Positions 1-11,060 of a stretch of 64,000 nucleotides of DNA are shown here, piece after piece; position 1 is the first letter of the stretch, and each line of letters begins with the position of its first letter. The DNA comes from Schistocerca nitens (Eukaryota; Arthropoda; Insecta; Orthoptera; Acrididae). Made by a program: the position numbers and the translations under genes. The notes beneath the pieces are model-generated. The model saw only the letters and a list, made by a program, of their open reading frames with translations, searched no databases and had not been told where the DNA came from. The stretch covers positions 1,050,908,432-1,050,972,431 of the forward strand of contig NC_064614.1 in the NCBI RefSeq assembly GCF_023898315.1, written 5' to 3'.

Positions 1-700
1 TTACCAAAAGGTGTGGTTTTCATGCTGTATTATGTTTGTACAGTATCTGTTTTTATTTACTGTTTGTCATATTTTAATTTTACCCTCATCTTCTTCACTG
101 TCAATTTCTGTGTGATTGAGTTGTCACCGTCGCTGCTTACCAGTTGGTGACATAAAAAGGAGTCTAATGGCGTGAGGGCGGGAGAGCGTGAAGGGCATGC
201 AAATGGCTCTGAGCACTCCGGTAGGGGTCGTAAGAATAATATTAGTCTAATTATAGCCATGCACTTTACAGTGGTTTTCAGAGTACAGATGTAGAAGAGC
301 AATTGTAAATACTTGTACGGCGATATTGCATTTAACATGGTAGTGAACACTGACAGTTAACATTGTACACAACACAACGTGCAACAGTCGATTTAGTGTG
401 TCAAATGTGGGTCTGGTATTGTGTCATTTCACATTCACGAGCGCGGAAAGTTCGTCTGTATCAGGTGAATTTAGTTGTTGCTGTTAATAAGATAGTTTTT
501 GCAAAACGGAATAATTATTAACAGTTAGTGAGTATTGTACCTTGCCCTGTCCCCCTCACCGCAGAACAGACACCCGGTAATATCTGCTTGACGAGCAATC
601 TGCTGGTGCGTGCTAAATCACGTCTTATCACTGTACAAAAAAAAAAAAAATGTAAATTGAAAAGGTTGATGGGAAGAAAGGAAATTAAAGGGAAGAGGCT
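1..700. other. Unannotated flank, no gene recognised
   Basis: I see no conserved coding region here. Short ORFs on both strands lack recognisable domains. An A-run of about 14 bases near 637-650 may be the tail of an old retroposon, but no body upstream of it is recognisable to me. Confidence 0.4.
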
Positions 701-719
701 GTTGATGTTAGCTGCACCG

Positions 720-838
720 TGACTGTACGCGGAATGATCGGCGACGGCTGAAAATGTGTGTCGGGCGGGGATTCGAAGTCGAGATTTCCCACTTTTAGGC
801 AATTACGTTAACCACTGCGCCACGCGGACGCAGTGTAT
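720..838 (-). mobile_element. tRNA-derived SINE, family B (older copy)
   Basis: Read on the minus strand, the block begins with a tRNA-like A-box region (GTGGCGCAGTGGTTAACG), followed by an imperfect anticodon-arm region and a B-box-like CTTCGAATCCCCGCC. It then runs into a body starting ACACATTTTCA. The same head-to-body junction recurs on the plus strand near 1115-1240, and the sequence after the junction (GTCG.CGAT.ATTCCG) is shared between the two. That makes a dispersed SINE more likely than a working tRNA gene. The arms are too mismatched for a functional tRNA. Confidence 0.55.
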
Positions 839-1114
839 ATCGCAAGCGCGGACTCCCTCGGCACGCCTCTTGGCAGACCCACACTCAAACCTAGCGCCAC
901 CTGTTCGCAGTATTTGCCCATGTTCTTCATGCTCGCCACTCTGAGACTCCCACAGGAGGTCGGACGTAATTGTACATCCGCACCGAAGGTTGTGAATTCA
1001 TTATCCATCAACACGAAAAAATCATATGAATGCAAGGTGCTGTTCTTTCTGACATGGTGGAGTGTAAATCAGACGATAGGCGTGCTGAGATAGTCAGCGC
1101 AATTGCGATAAACA

Positions 1115-1245
1115 CTGTGTCCGGGCGGCGCAGAGATTAACGCAACTGCCTAGTAAGTCTGGCTGGAATCCCGGTCCGGCACACATTTTCACTCATCGAC
1201 GATGATTCCGTATAAATTCCCGATACAAAGGAAGTACAGTCTGTC
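1115..1245 (+). mobile_element. tRNA-derived SINE, family B
   Basis: A tRNA-like head (GGCGCAGAGATTAACGC, then CTGCCTAGTAAG, then GGAATCCCGGTCCGGC) leads into ACACATTTTCACTCATCGAC. It matches the minus-strand block at 720-838 across the head and body junction. CTAGTAA sits where an anticodon loop with AGT (threonine type) would lie. The 3' limit is uncertain because a different SINE starts at 1300. Confidence 0.55.
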
Positions 1246-1299
1246 TGAATACAATTTTCCATGTAGATAGTGAAATTGACATGCAAATGTGAAAACAGC

Positions 1300-1456
1300 C
1301 GTGCGACTGCTACGGTCGCAGGTTCGAATCCTGCCTCGGGCATGGATGTGTGTGATGTCCTTAGGTTAGTGAGGTTTAAGTAGTTCTAAGTTATAGGGGA
1401 CTGATGACCACAGCAGTTGAGTCCCATAGTGCTCAGAGCCATTTGAACCAATTTTT
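1300..1456 (+). mobile_element. Main tRNA-derived SINE (family A), 5'-truncated
   Basis: This copy starts inside the tRNA-like head, just before the B box (GGTTCGAATCC). It carries the full body: GCCTCGGGCATGGATG, GATGTCCTTAGGTTAG, GGGGACTGATGACC, and the terminal CAGAGCCATTTGAACCA. A 12-bp direct repeat, TGTGAAAACAGC, flanks it at 1288-1299 and 1457-1468. That target-site duplication proves insertion by retroposition after 5' truncation. Confidence 0.9.
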
Positions 1457-1469
1457 TGTGAAAACAGCA

Positions 1470-1784
1470 CCAACGAAATACGTATCAAGTGAGTGGTGGC
1501 CTGTAGTGAACTGCTTCTAGCTAGCGAAAATCAAACACAGAAGCAGTTATATGAGGACTGTTTATATGAAAAGGTACGGAAGTTCGTAACAATCAAACCG
1601 ATTGAAATTACCATATGCCGCTTTGGAATAACGTAGTGTGAGACATATGGAGCACGAATGTTGTGTCCAGTATGACTGTGCGAGAGCGCAAGTACATGAC
1701 GCACGAGAGAAACAGACAATTATGTGTCCGTCCATTTGACACGGCAGTTCTCATTTCAAAATTCGACGTCTAAGCGGCAACAAG
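1470..1784. other. No gene recognised
   Basis: This is unique-looking sequence between two SINE copies. The only ORF, on the minus strand, has no recognisable domain. Confidence 0.4.
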
Positions 1785-1801
1785 GAGTTATCTGAGTTCT
1801 G

Positions 1802-1988
1802 CCGCGCGGGATTCGCCGAGCGGTCTCAGGCGCTGCAGTCATGGACTGTGCGGCTGGTACCGGCGGAGGTTCGAGTCCTCCCTCGGGCATGTGTGTGTGT
1901 GTTTGTCCTTAGGATAATTTAAGTTAAGTAGTGTGTAAGCTTAGGGACTGATGACCTAAGCAGTTAAGTCCCATAAGATTAAAAAAAA
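1802..1988 (+). mobile_element. SINE family A, variant subfamily II
   Basis: The head resembles a Leu/Ser-type tRNA (GCCGAGCGGTCTCAGGCGC, later GGTTCGAGTCCTCCC). The body differs from the main subfamily: a GTGTGTGTGTGTTTGTCC stretch and TAGTGTGTAAGCTTAGGG, ending in AGTCCCATAAGATT plus an A-run. Similar bodies lie on the minus strand near 4870 and 33135. Imperfect flanking repeats (about GAGTTATCTGAGTTCTG at 1785-1801 and GATTATCTAATTTCTG at 1989-2004) look like an old target duplication. Confidence 0.8.
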
Positions 1989-2004
1989 GGATTATCTAAT
2001 TTCT

Positions 2005-3030
2005 GACTGTGGAACAGGTTAAACTGGGTGATTTTTGTAGGTGGACGATGACCGTATACAGGGGAGACTGTATGTATGACAAGTCAGTGAGAAAAAGCAG
2101 AGTCCTATTTCGTAAAGTCCTTGATTGTCTGAGTGATGGCCCGAGACCAAGTCAGGAAAACACGGTAATGACGGATGAACTCATCGACTAGGTGAACTAC
2201 GTGGTGAGAAGTGATGCGAATGTTGGGAATGATGGTGGTGGTCAGTGCTGGGACAATGTGGACAGTTGTGAACGACACGTTAGATTCCTGGAAGGTGTTC
2301 CAGTAGTCGATTCCGAGAAAAGGTCAGAGAACCGCACAACGAGCTCCGTGTGGGGCTGCCACTGCAACATATGTTCCGGCATTAAGACCATACCAGTTTA
2401 CTGGAGTGGATCTTCGCCGGTGACGAGAGCTGGTCCCATCACTTCGATCCAGAGACGAAGTGGGACAGCATGCAATGGAATCATGCGTCGGTTCTTCCGA
2501 TTAAAAAATTCAAAGCTTTGTCCTGAAAAGGCAAGGTGACACTCACTGTCTTATCTAAGTCCGAAGTCCGATACTCATCGAATTCCTCGAGCACGGACGC
2601 GTCCTCTGAGACACTTGATAGCGTACACAAGAGCAAATGCCCCGGGCTGCTTAAGGACTCTGCTCCACGATAAAATGCGTCCACTCGTCTCCAAGGCCAC
2701 AGGAAGTGTAATGGCAGGCTAAAGCAGGAGCAACTTAAGCGTCCTCCCTACAGCCGAGACACGTCGCCCGATAATAAACATCTCAAAGGGATGCACTCCA
2801 ATTCGGGCGACGAAATCATTGACTCAGGGGAAGACTGGCTTCGTCTCAGCCACAGGAATTCTGGGGACACAGAATCGTTCAGCTCGTGAAAAGTGCGGTA
2901 GTTGTGCTGCAGGTTTCCTTCTGAAATGCCCTCATAATCCCTGAGCCGTGCTGCGGCTCGCGTTGGAGCTGTTCGTAGGTTTCCGCCCTCTGTTGAGGGC
3001 CAGACCATATCATTTAGTTAGCATGGTTGC
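2005..3030. other. Unclassified moderately GC-rich stretch
   Basis: Several overlapping ORFs of 60-115 codons lie here on both strands (for example 2192-2539 plus and 2748-3008 minus). None shows a motif I recognise, and the frames alternate. It could be an old element interior or unique sequence. I assign no product. Confidence 0.35.
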
Positions 3031-4860
3031 GGTTGTTTGTTTTCTTCTCGTCTTGACTGGCGCCACTAGTTTCGCAAGTGTTGCCTGTCCACTAGTGGCA
3101 GCAGCGGTGGTTATCGATATGTAGTAACTGTGGTCCTATCATTGGGGCGACGTCGTTGTTTTTCTGTGTCGTGTGAGTGTGGCAGTTCGGTTGGGGACTC
3201 AGGAGGAGCCAGGTACGCGCAGTGCAAGAACACTCCGGGACCGCTGGCGGCGCGCATGGACTGCCGGATGGAAGGGCTGTGGTCATGAGGGTGCACGACC
3301 TTGGCGTAAACCAGATCCTACAGGCTTTAAGATGAGAGCATTTCAATTCAAATAGAGAAACCTCCACCATTGTGACATCTCGCGATTCTCCAATGACTTG
3401 GGTTCGTGTCCCGAGGTGAAGAGCAGCGAGTGGTGTGCTTCGGGAAAGCGGATCTGCTTAGCTCTCCTCGACTTCTTATTACTATTTACTGCGTTCAGCT
3501 TGTTACAATTTCTTAAGTTCAACCAGCGGTATTTTTCCTGCCTGGTGGCCGCTAACGCCCCTGTTACCTGCTCTGGGGATTAGTGTATGTAACGGCAGTG
3601 TACGTTTCCTCGTCTTGCCGCTGCTGTCCAGTAAGGCGTGTAGTTTTGACAGCTTTCTTGATTGTAGGCCGTTTGTGATTCTTCTACTCTGGCTCTAACC
3701 ACAGTATTCTGGCGGCATAGTGCAGTTCACCGGTTCCGGTTTTAGCGTGTTGTTCATTTTTGCATTTGATTTATTGGACGTCAGGTAGCTTCAGCAAGAT
3801 TATCATTAATCGTTCGTTGGACTGCCACTAGTCTGAGTTACCATCTTGTGAAGTGAATGCAACTCTTCGCTGCCTATCTCATCGCTCGCGGAAGTGTTTG
3901 CTGCCGGACCTTCCCAGAGGCCGATTCCTGGAGCACCGTCTGTGACTGGTCCTTCTCTTTTATTATTGTATTATTTATTACCTTACCTTGTAATGACTAC
4001 ATGATAGGTTATGTATGTCTAGTTACTAGTTTCGGTCGCCTTCTGGAACAAATCTAGCAGTGTAAGGGTTGTTTTACAAGGTTACCATCATCTTATTTCA
4101 CCCGTTTGGTGGTCAGTTGCTTGTTTCTTTTAATTGTCCTTTGCTTGCAGGTTTCCAAATTTTTATATAATTGCCGTTCGTGGCGCGTAAGGCCTTCAGC
4201 CCTGATTGTGGTCATTTGCTTTTAAAAAATAATTCGATATTTGTATTTTAGCAGTAAGCCTTAAAGCCTTATTTACTGCCATTCCTGGCATCTGATACCT
4301 TCTGCTGTGTTTGTGGCCAACTACACCCTGGCGGCGGTAGGTAGCGGATTTGTGGCAGGCTTCAAAGGATGACTGACACTGGACGTGGTGTATTCGGGTG
4401 ACCCACTGTGGGTGGCTCCTGAGAGCAGCGACTGAAGGAGTACAGGGTTGGGCTCTGTTGCAAACGAAGGATGAGGCGCCTTGCTGGTGCTTGTGGGTAA
4501 ACTTTTGTTGTTTCTTTTGTCGTCTCGCTACATTCGCAAGGTGATGACGAGATCCAGATATGACTGGTACGACGCCTTGTGACGTTAGGAGTGCTGAACT
4601 GAAATTCGGGTCAACGTTCCAGATGTGGTTTCCGTTCACCGAGTGTTGCGCTTACGAAATGAGCTGGAATTTTCCAAAAAATGATGTAGCCTTTACCCAC
4701 AGTGCCGTGATAGGATAGTTTTGTTTGTGGCGCTGGTCTTGAGGGCCGCGCAGGATAGACGCGCTTTGTACACTGGTAACAACGGCAGTCTAACAGCGGC
4801 TGGCTGAGTTCGAGGACACAACTCAGGCACCGGCTTTCACGAGGCATGTTTGCATTAGGA
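3030..4860 (+). repeat. Unclassified repeat-like block (possible old element)
   Basis: The block contains TGACTGGCGCCACTAG at about 3056. TGGCGCC also occurs in the separate block at 15.5-18.5 kb and resembles a primer-binding-site core of LTR elements, but no LTR pair or pol ORF is visible. At 4189-4201 lies AAGGCCTTCAGCC, and at about 4256 AAGCCTTAAAGCC. The same two motif types make up the ~167-bp array at 58.3 kb, so the regions are probably related. ORFs such as 4196-4639 (minus) have no recognisable domain. LTR-leader identity is a weak inference. Confidence 0.35.
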
Positions 4861-4867
4861 AAATTGG

Positions 4868-5075
4868 AAATTTGTGGTAAGTTCTATGGGAGCAAACTGC
4901 TGAGGTCATCGGTCCATAAGCTTATACACTACTTAATCTAACTTAAACTAACGTACGCTAAGGACAACACACACTCTAATGCCCGAAGGGGGACTCGAAC
5001 CTCCGACGGGGGAGCCGCGCGAGCCGTGACAAGACGGCTGCCCCTCGCGGCTTTCATTCGGGCTACGGGAGTGGA
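4868..5075 (-). mobile_element. SINE family A subfamily II, decayed
   Basis: On the plus strand the block reads CAAACTGCTGAGGTCATCGG, then CTTATACACTACTTAATC, then AAGGACAACACACAC, then GCCCGAAGGGGGACTCGAAC. This is the reverse complement of the subfamily II body and B box seen at 1802-1988. The head region near 5030-5070 is degraded. The ORFs crossing it are by-products. Confidence 0.75.
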
Positions 5076-6868
5076 ACTGATTCTGGGCACACCTGGAGCA
5101 CTCTGAAAGGAGGTCAGCGATCTGTCGCCTGACGTAATCAATGCGCAACACAAGTAAGATTATTGCCGATTTTTATGGGCAGACCACAGGTTGAACGTTC
5201 GCTCATCTCCTAGAATACCAGCACTTTGTGATTTAAGTACGATTTGTTAGCGTTATCCATAATAGTTTTCTTTGGGAAGCATTAGTGAACTGCTTTTTTT
5301 TTCCATTTGCCAACCGCGACTTGTTAGTTTTCTGAAGAAGTACTGTAGGCTTTTATATTGCCTTATATTGTGTCAGAGGTCAATTTTAGTGGAAGTTGTG
5401 AGATTTTCGTGCAGTAAATCATCTTTTGATACCAGTGATTAATATTTTCATTTCAGAAATTCGTTGTCACTTTATTTTGGAAGTGAGAAGGTGAAACGGC
5501 TACAGCCGTCCTTGTGATTTTGTAGCTACCAGTTTCGGCGCTTCAGTGCGCCATCTTCAGGCTGAAGTTGATGATCAAGTGGTTGACACGTTGAGGCGAT
5601 CCCTATGTATACCGCATCAGTGGCCAACATGACTGGTTATGCAGACTATCTGAAAACTTTGGTGTCATCACTCCAACCATTAAATACCAACAATAAAAAA
5701 ATAAATAAAATCATAAGGACGTGTGTAGGTATTTAATTTTCTCGCTATAGTAAACGTCGTCCCCAAGGCCTCGTTTCAAAAGGAAGGACATACAAAAACT
5801 CAACTTTGGAAAGGTTCTCACAGATTTCTTTCTCAGTGTGCGTATAATCGTGGAAGTGCACAGTCACTCATTGATCAGGGCTGAATGTTGGATGTGCTGC
5901 TTTGCGCGAGAACTTCAGCGAGCTTCTATTTGGTGTCGGCCTGTTCATATGTTACATTCTGGTGAGCACTAAGTGCAATTGATTCATGTGCTCGACAATT
6001 GAGGCTCAGCACTATCCACAGCAGGGAGATGTTGGCAAGACTGCTTGCACTGTTTAGTATTCGAAGGTATCAGGCTTGAGCGCCTACGTGTATCCTTTCA
6101 AGGCGCGGCTTTGTCTAATAGCACAGCTGACACACATATTTGATTTTTAAAACAACCACACTTGTTTCCATTTTCGTACGTTTCTTTGATTTAATTCACT
6201 ATATTAGAGTTACCAAAATACCGTATCCAGTTTTAAAATCTTTACATAGCAACATCAATCAAGATTTGAAATTTGATTTCTGAAAACCTTGATGAAACAT
6301 TCATTGTTTTTACTGTGTGAAATTACATTTCCCGTGTTTCCTCTAAGCCCGAACGTTGGCACATTATATATTAAAATGTTTAAGTCATGTTAAACCTGTT
6401 AATGGCACTGTTTCAGCTGTTGTCTGACTCTGTCAATTAACGTTCGTAACACAAGAGCAATTTGACATCCGTTCGACACACAGTAGCATTTGCGGCGACA
6501 CCACGTGATATGAATACTGAACCGCGAATTGCAATCTGACATAGTGCTGTTAGCATCTGTAAATTGCGAGTTAAATGTTTTGGGCGGCCGGCTCAGACCG
6601 AGTGGTTTTATATCGTAACCGAGAAAGAGTTGGCTATTTGCCAGGGTGGGCAGGTGCCACTCACTCGTTTTCGGGGACATTAAAGTCCATAGCCGCGAAT
6701 ACCACCGTTACAAAACATCGGCAACAGCTTCGTTAGGAATGCAAAACCTGCTGTGAAACACTTTAGTATTTTTATCTGTAATGGGTCTATTTACTTATTT
6801 CTCTTGTTATCCACGAAATCGTATGTTTTTTTTCCGAACATTACAATTAGTTTGCTGGCTATCCCAAT

Positions 6869-6906
<38 letters not shown>

Positions 6907-7710
6907 AATATATAATGTTAAATTCAAATCAATATATCTGTATATTTTCAAACAAGGGCGATACGTAAATTATCAAGTAATACCTCTAAACCATTATATA
7001 TAAATAGACTGTGATATTAAATTAAACCCAAAACGATTATAAAGAGCACGACAAATGATTTGACTGAACGAAGATGGGTGTATGTTCTGCTCGTGTACAA
7101 CTTTGGAACGCTTGGAGCAAAATGTTGCAGCAACTGATAGTAGCTCCCACATCTTCTGAAACTAGAAATAGCATATGTGTAAGTTCATGCGTCTATATGC
7201 ACGTGTATACGACAGTTAATTACTTCTCAGTATACAAAGAAAGGTGGATTTTTTTCTGTAGAGTTCCAGAAGATTCTGTGCAGTTATATGCGACTAGATT
7301 TATATGCCGAGGAATTGGCGTTAGCACCAACATGCAGGTTGTGGAGCGAAAGTGGTTCTGAAGGCATAGTGATGGGTTTCTGCAGAATTTTATTCAAGAG
7401 CGAGCATAATAATTTTAAAATTGCCCTTTTTTATGTATCACATAAGGTATGTTTGAATACGTGTCTTTCTCCACGTAATCATTTTGACAGGAAGTATACA
7501 GAACTAGCCGGAGAGCAAATGACTGATAATTATCCATTTACTATATTTAAGGTAGATTATTTTGATACTTGAATTATAATTGTATTCGAGTTGCATGAGC
7601 AATCTATTGATTTCAGTACAAATATGGATGCTACCAATGCTATTCAAAATTCTGAGATAGAGACTTCCTGTGAATACGACCAGGATAATCAATGAATTAT
7701 GGAATATACC
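5076..7710. other. No gene recognised; contains a CA microsatellite and a possible Penelope-like tail
   Basis: The stretch is AT-rich. TTTGTAGCTACCAGTTTCGG followed by GCGCCATCTTCAGGCTGAAG near 5518-5566 resembles the 3' untranslated segment often seen with Penelope-like elements, but no Penelope coding sequence adjoins it. A CA dinucleotide run lies at 6872-6902. The ORFs at 6399-6680 (minus) and 7074-7361 (plus) have no recognised motif. I assign no genes. Confidence 0.35.
6872..6902 (+). repeat. (CA)n microsatellite
   Basis: An uninterrupted CA dinucleotide run of about 15 units sits in an AT-rich context. It produces the HTHTHT stretch in the translated frame, which is not coding. Confidence 0.95.
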
Positions 7711-7711
7711 C

Positions 7712-8300
7712 AGAGAGTTCAGTAAGTAATGCTACACAATTTTTCTCGGTCACTTTCGATGAAAAAAATGGGGAATTTGTTGTGGGACATTGTGGAATTT
7801 TCCCACTTCAGCCCCTACAGTTTTAGGAAGTTTAGACAGATTGCAGCACTGTACGTAGTCTTCAAAATGGCATCTGTAACTAAGGTTCGTTCCAAGCAGA
7901 GACCTGTCACTGAGTTTCTTTGGAAGGAAAACCAGATCATAGCAGATATTCATACTCGTTTGCAAAGGTCTACGGAAGTCTGGCAGTGACAACACAAGGC
8001 TCACGCAGGTCTGCGCATCCGAGAGGAGCTCAAAAAACTTCGCTGGACTGTTATTTATCACCCACCCTACAGCCCGGATCACACATCTTTCAACGTCCGT
8101 CTGTTTGGCACAATGAAGGATGAACTCCGCGGGAAGCATTACATGTTTGATGGCGAGGCTATTGACGCAGAAAACGTTGGTTCCGACGTCGATCAGTATA
8201 GTGGTGCCATTCGGGCATCCTGGCACTCCTAGTAATGTCGTCTAAGGCCGCCGCATTGAACAGAGATCATGTTGAAAAATAGGCTTTTGTAATTCTGCAG
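7712..8300 (+). mobile_element. Internally deleted mariner element
   Basis: The left part (ATG at about 7867) encodes a mariner-type N-terminus with a conserved VRSKQRPVTEFLWKE stretch. Without the DNA-binding linker or first catalytic aspartate region, the sequence jumps to the C-terminal part in another frame. From about 7990 it encodes REELKKLRWTVIYHPPYSPD, the classic mariner block before the third catalytic residue, then LFGTMKDELRGKHY. A NRDHVEK-like end with a stop follows near 8265. The element has lost roughly half of a usual ~1.3-kb mariner and is non-autonomous. Its termini are not precisely fixed. The ORF 7750-8226 on the opposite strand is a shadow. Confidence 0.75.
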
Positions 8301-8470
8301 ACATCCGCGGCCGTTGTCACTGAAGTTAAAATCTTCTGGGTTATTAGTCCGCGTCATATATCTACTAAAATGATCGACGTTTCGCCTCTCTTCTGCGATC
8401 TTCCTCAGGATCTTCTGGTTTCCACTACTGCTAGAACATTGTCAGAGACGAGTGTCGCGTCCTCTTATAG
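8300..8470 (-). repeat. Possible Penelope-like 3' tail
   Basis: The segment has GATCGACGTTTCGCCTCTC followed by TCTGCGATCTTCCTCAGGAT. On the minus strand this is a GAGGAAGATCGCAGAAG...GAAACGTCGATC arrangement, which I recall from 3' regions of Penelope-like elements. No coding portion is attached, so the assignment is tentative. Confidence 0.35.
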
Positions 8471-8828
8471 GGGGAGTTTTCTAGCGTTCGTGCTGGAGAA
8501 GTGATAATATTGGTTAAAATTCATATGGCTACTATTGGTGGGCCATAGTCGTGGGCTAATATTCCAGCTCTGATGCAGAAGAAGGGGGCATTGTTGGCTA
8601 ATCTCCTGTAGATACCACTGGCGGCCCATCGTCACTGGATAGAAAGGCACTATTCCACACTTACGCTGGAGAAGGGTTATTGGTTGAAATGCCTTCGACT
8701 GTTACTGGTTAGTCGTCATCATTGGCTAGATTCGAAACACAGAGCAAGAGAGCGGGAATGTTGACTCAAAATATTATTGTCTGCCAAGGTGACTTGCAGC
8801 GCGTTATCTCGCTCGCACCGCGGCCACG
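8471..8828. other. No gene recognised
   Basis: ATTGGTTAAAATTC near 8510 and ATTGGTTGAAATGC near 8680 are imperfect internal repeats about 170 bp apart. No coding motif is visible. Confidence 0.35.
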
Positions 8829-8830
8829 TA

Positions 8831-10240
8831 CACTCCTGGAAATGGAAAAAAGAACACATTGACACCGGTGTGTCAGACCCACCATACTTGCTCCGGACAC
8901 TGCGAGAGGGCTGTACAAGCAATGATCACACGCACGGCACAGCGGACACACCAGGAACCGCGGTGTTGGCCGTCGAATGGCGCTAGCTGCGCAGCATTTG
9001 TGCACCGCCGCCGTCAGTGTCAGCCAGTTTGCCGTGGCATACGGAGCTCCATCGCAGTCTTTAACACTGGTAGCATGCCGCGACAGCGTGGACGTGAACC
9101 GTATGTGCAGTTGACGGACTTGGAGCGAGAGCGTATAGTGGGCATGCGGGAGGCCGGGTGGACGTACGGCCGAATTGCTCAACACGTGGGGCGTGAGGTC
9201 TCCACAGTACATCGATGTTGTCGCCAGTGGTCGGCGGAAGGTGCACGTGCCCGTCGACCTGGGACCGGACCACAGCGACGCACGGATGCACGCCAAGACC
9301 GTAGGATCCTACGCAGTGCCTTAGGGGACCGCACCGCCACTTCCCAGCAAATTAGGGACACTGTTGCTCCTGGGGTATCGGCGAGGACCATTCACAACCG
9401 TCTCCATGAAGCTGGGCTACGGTCCCGCACACCGTTAGGCCGTCTTCCGCTCACGCCCCAACATCGTGCAGCCCGCCTCCAGTGGTGTCGCGACAGGCGT
9501 GAATGGAGGGACGAATGGAGACGTGTCGTCTTCAGCGATGAGAGTCGCTTCTGCCTTGGTGCCAATGATGGTCGTTTGCGTGTTTGGCGCCGTGCAGGTG
9601 AGCGCCACAATCAGGACTGCATACGACCGAGGCACACAGGGCCAACACCCGGCATCATGGTGTGGGGAGCGATCTCCTACACTGGCCGTACACCACTGGT
9701 GATCGTCGAGGGGACACTGAATAGTGCACGGTACATCCAAACCGTCGTCGAACCCATTCCTAGACCGGCAAGGGAACTTGCTGTTCCAACAGGACAATGC
9801 ACGTCCGCATGTATCCCGTGCCACCCAACGTGCTCTAGAAGGTGTACGTCAACTACCCTGGCCAGCAAGATGTCCGGATCTGTCCCCCATTGAGCATGTT
9901 TGGGACTGGATGAAGCGCCGTCTCACGCGGTCTGCACGTCCAGCACGAACGCTGGTCCAACTGAGGCGCCAGGTGGAAATGGCATGGCAAGCCGTTCCAC
10001 AGGACTACATCCAGCATCTCTACGATCGTCTCCATGGGAGAATAGCAGCCTGCATGCTGCGAAAGGAGGATATACACTGTACTAGTGCCGACATTGTGCA
10101 TGCTCTGTTGCCTGTGTCTATGTGCCTGTGGTTCTGTCAGTGTGATCATGTGATGTATCTGACCCCAGGAATGTGTCAATAAAGTTTCCCCTTCCTGGGA
10201 CAATGAATTCACGGTGTTCTTATTTCAATTTCCAGGAGTG
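8831..10240 (+). mobile_element. Tc1-like DNA transposon, nearly intact
   Basis: This 1,410-bp element is bounded by terminal inverted repeats: CACTCCTGGAAATGGAAA at the left end and, at the right end, the reverse complement of CACTCCTGGAAATTGAAA. It is flanked by the TA dinucleotide (8829-8830 and 10241-10242), the expected target duplication of Tc1/mariner transposition. It encloses one transposase gene on the plus strand. Length and structure are typical of a Tc1 element. Only one obvious reading-frame break is seen, so the copy is relatively young. Confidence 0.95.
9075..10182 (+). pseudogene. Tc1-like transposase (one frameshift)
   Basis: The enzyme would bind the terminal repeats and cut and paste the element. 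The start chosen is ATG 9075 (MPRQRGREPY), because the upstream codons of the open frame lie in the 5' untranslated part and TIR. A helix-turn-helix region follows (WTYGRIAQHVGREVSTVHRC), then a second one (RTIHNRLHEAGLRSRTP). The catalytic triad is visible: D in FSDESRF, D in FQQDNARPH and E in DLSPIEHVWD, with about 34 residues between the second and third, as in the Tc1 DD34E group. The frame is broken near 9755-9770, just after a YIQTVVEP block, and continues in the +1 frame to the stop at 10182. With one indel in about 345 codons, this protein is inactive as read but recently so. Shadow ORFs on the minus strand are ignored. Confidence 0.9.
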
Positions 10241-10254
10241 TATTTACTTCGTTG

Positions 10255-10600
10255 ATGGCGGGGAGTCACGATGCCGGAAACATATAGCCGTCCTCTCTAT
10301 TAAAATTAGATGCATTCTTCGAAATTTCAACCGCTTTTCAGACCTTCCTTCTATAAATGTTTGTTTCCTTAGCCAGTACACGTACGTTATTAAAATCGAT
10401 GTCAGAGCCACACTTCTCATGACGATCCGCTACTGCCGATTTTGCACTTTGTTTTAGCCGCATATGCCGTTCGTGTTCCTGAATGCTTTCCTTAACAGTT
10501 CTTCCTGTTTCGCGTATATACACTTTTCCGCAGCCTCATGTCACTTGATAGACGCCTGCGTTGTTGAGGCAATCAGGTCTATCCGTTATCCGTTGGAAAA
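10255..10600 (-). pseudogene. Penelope-like element fragment (GIY-YIG endonuclease part)
   Basis: On the minus strand the sequence encodes LNNAGVYQVT, a TGA stop, then GCGKVYIRETGRTVKESIQE and HERHMRLKQSAKSAVADR. This is the GIY-YIG nuclease domain found at the C-terminus of Penelope-like retroelements. The usual YIG appears as YIR here, replacing the conserved glycine, and a stop lies in the domain, so it is inactive. The ORF upstream toward 10780 has no clear reverse-transcriptase motif. The fragment abuts the TA at the right end of the Tc1 element, so the Tc1 may have landed at its edge. Confidence 0.8.
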
Positions 10601-10848
10601 AATCTTTTATTTTGTTTTGACTAAAGAAAAATGTCTGAATACTATTTTTCTGTAGAATTCTGCTTCTGTAGTCAAAAGAGTGGAAAATAATATGTTTTAT
10701 TGAAATCGTGAATAAAATCCACATGCTTTCAAAAAAAAGTGTTACATTTCTCACTGAACGCCCCTCGAAGATAGAAAACATTCACAAAAAAATGTTACAT
10801 TAAAATAATATTAGACTGACAGTGAAATAAAAAATCTGAAATACGAAA

Positions 10849-11048
10849 GCCGGCCGCTGTTGCCGAGCTGTTCTAGGCGCTTAACTCCGGAACCGCGCTG
10901 CTTCTACGGTCGCAGGTTCGAATCCTTGCCTCGGGCATGGATGTATCTGATGTCCTTAGGTTTGTTAGGTTTAAGTAGTACTTAGTCTAGGAGACTGATG
11001 ACCTCAGATGTTAAGTCCCACACTGCTCAGAGCCATTTGAACCATTTT
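10849..11048 (+). mobile_element. SINE family A, full length
   Basis: The full tRNA-like head (GCCGAGCTGTTCTAGGCGC as A box, GGTTCGAATCC as B box) and the body to CAGAGCCATTTGAACCATTT are present. The flanking repeats TGAAATACGAAA (10837-10848) and TGAAATTCGAAA (11049-11060) form a 12-bp target duplication with one mismatch. Confidence 0.92.
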
Positions 11049-11060
11049 TGAAATTCGAAA

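Noticed and set aside
6753-6968. Histidine/threonine-repeat protein
   Set aside because: Translation of a CA microsatellite.
7750-8226. 158-codon minus-strand ORF
   Set aside because: Antisense to the deleted mariner, whose plus-strand blocks match the family.
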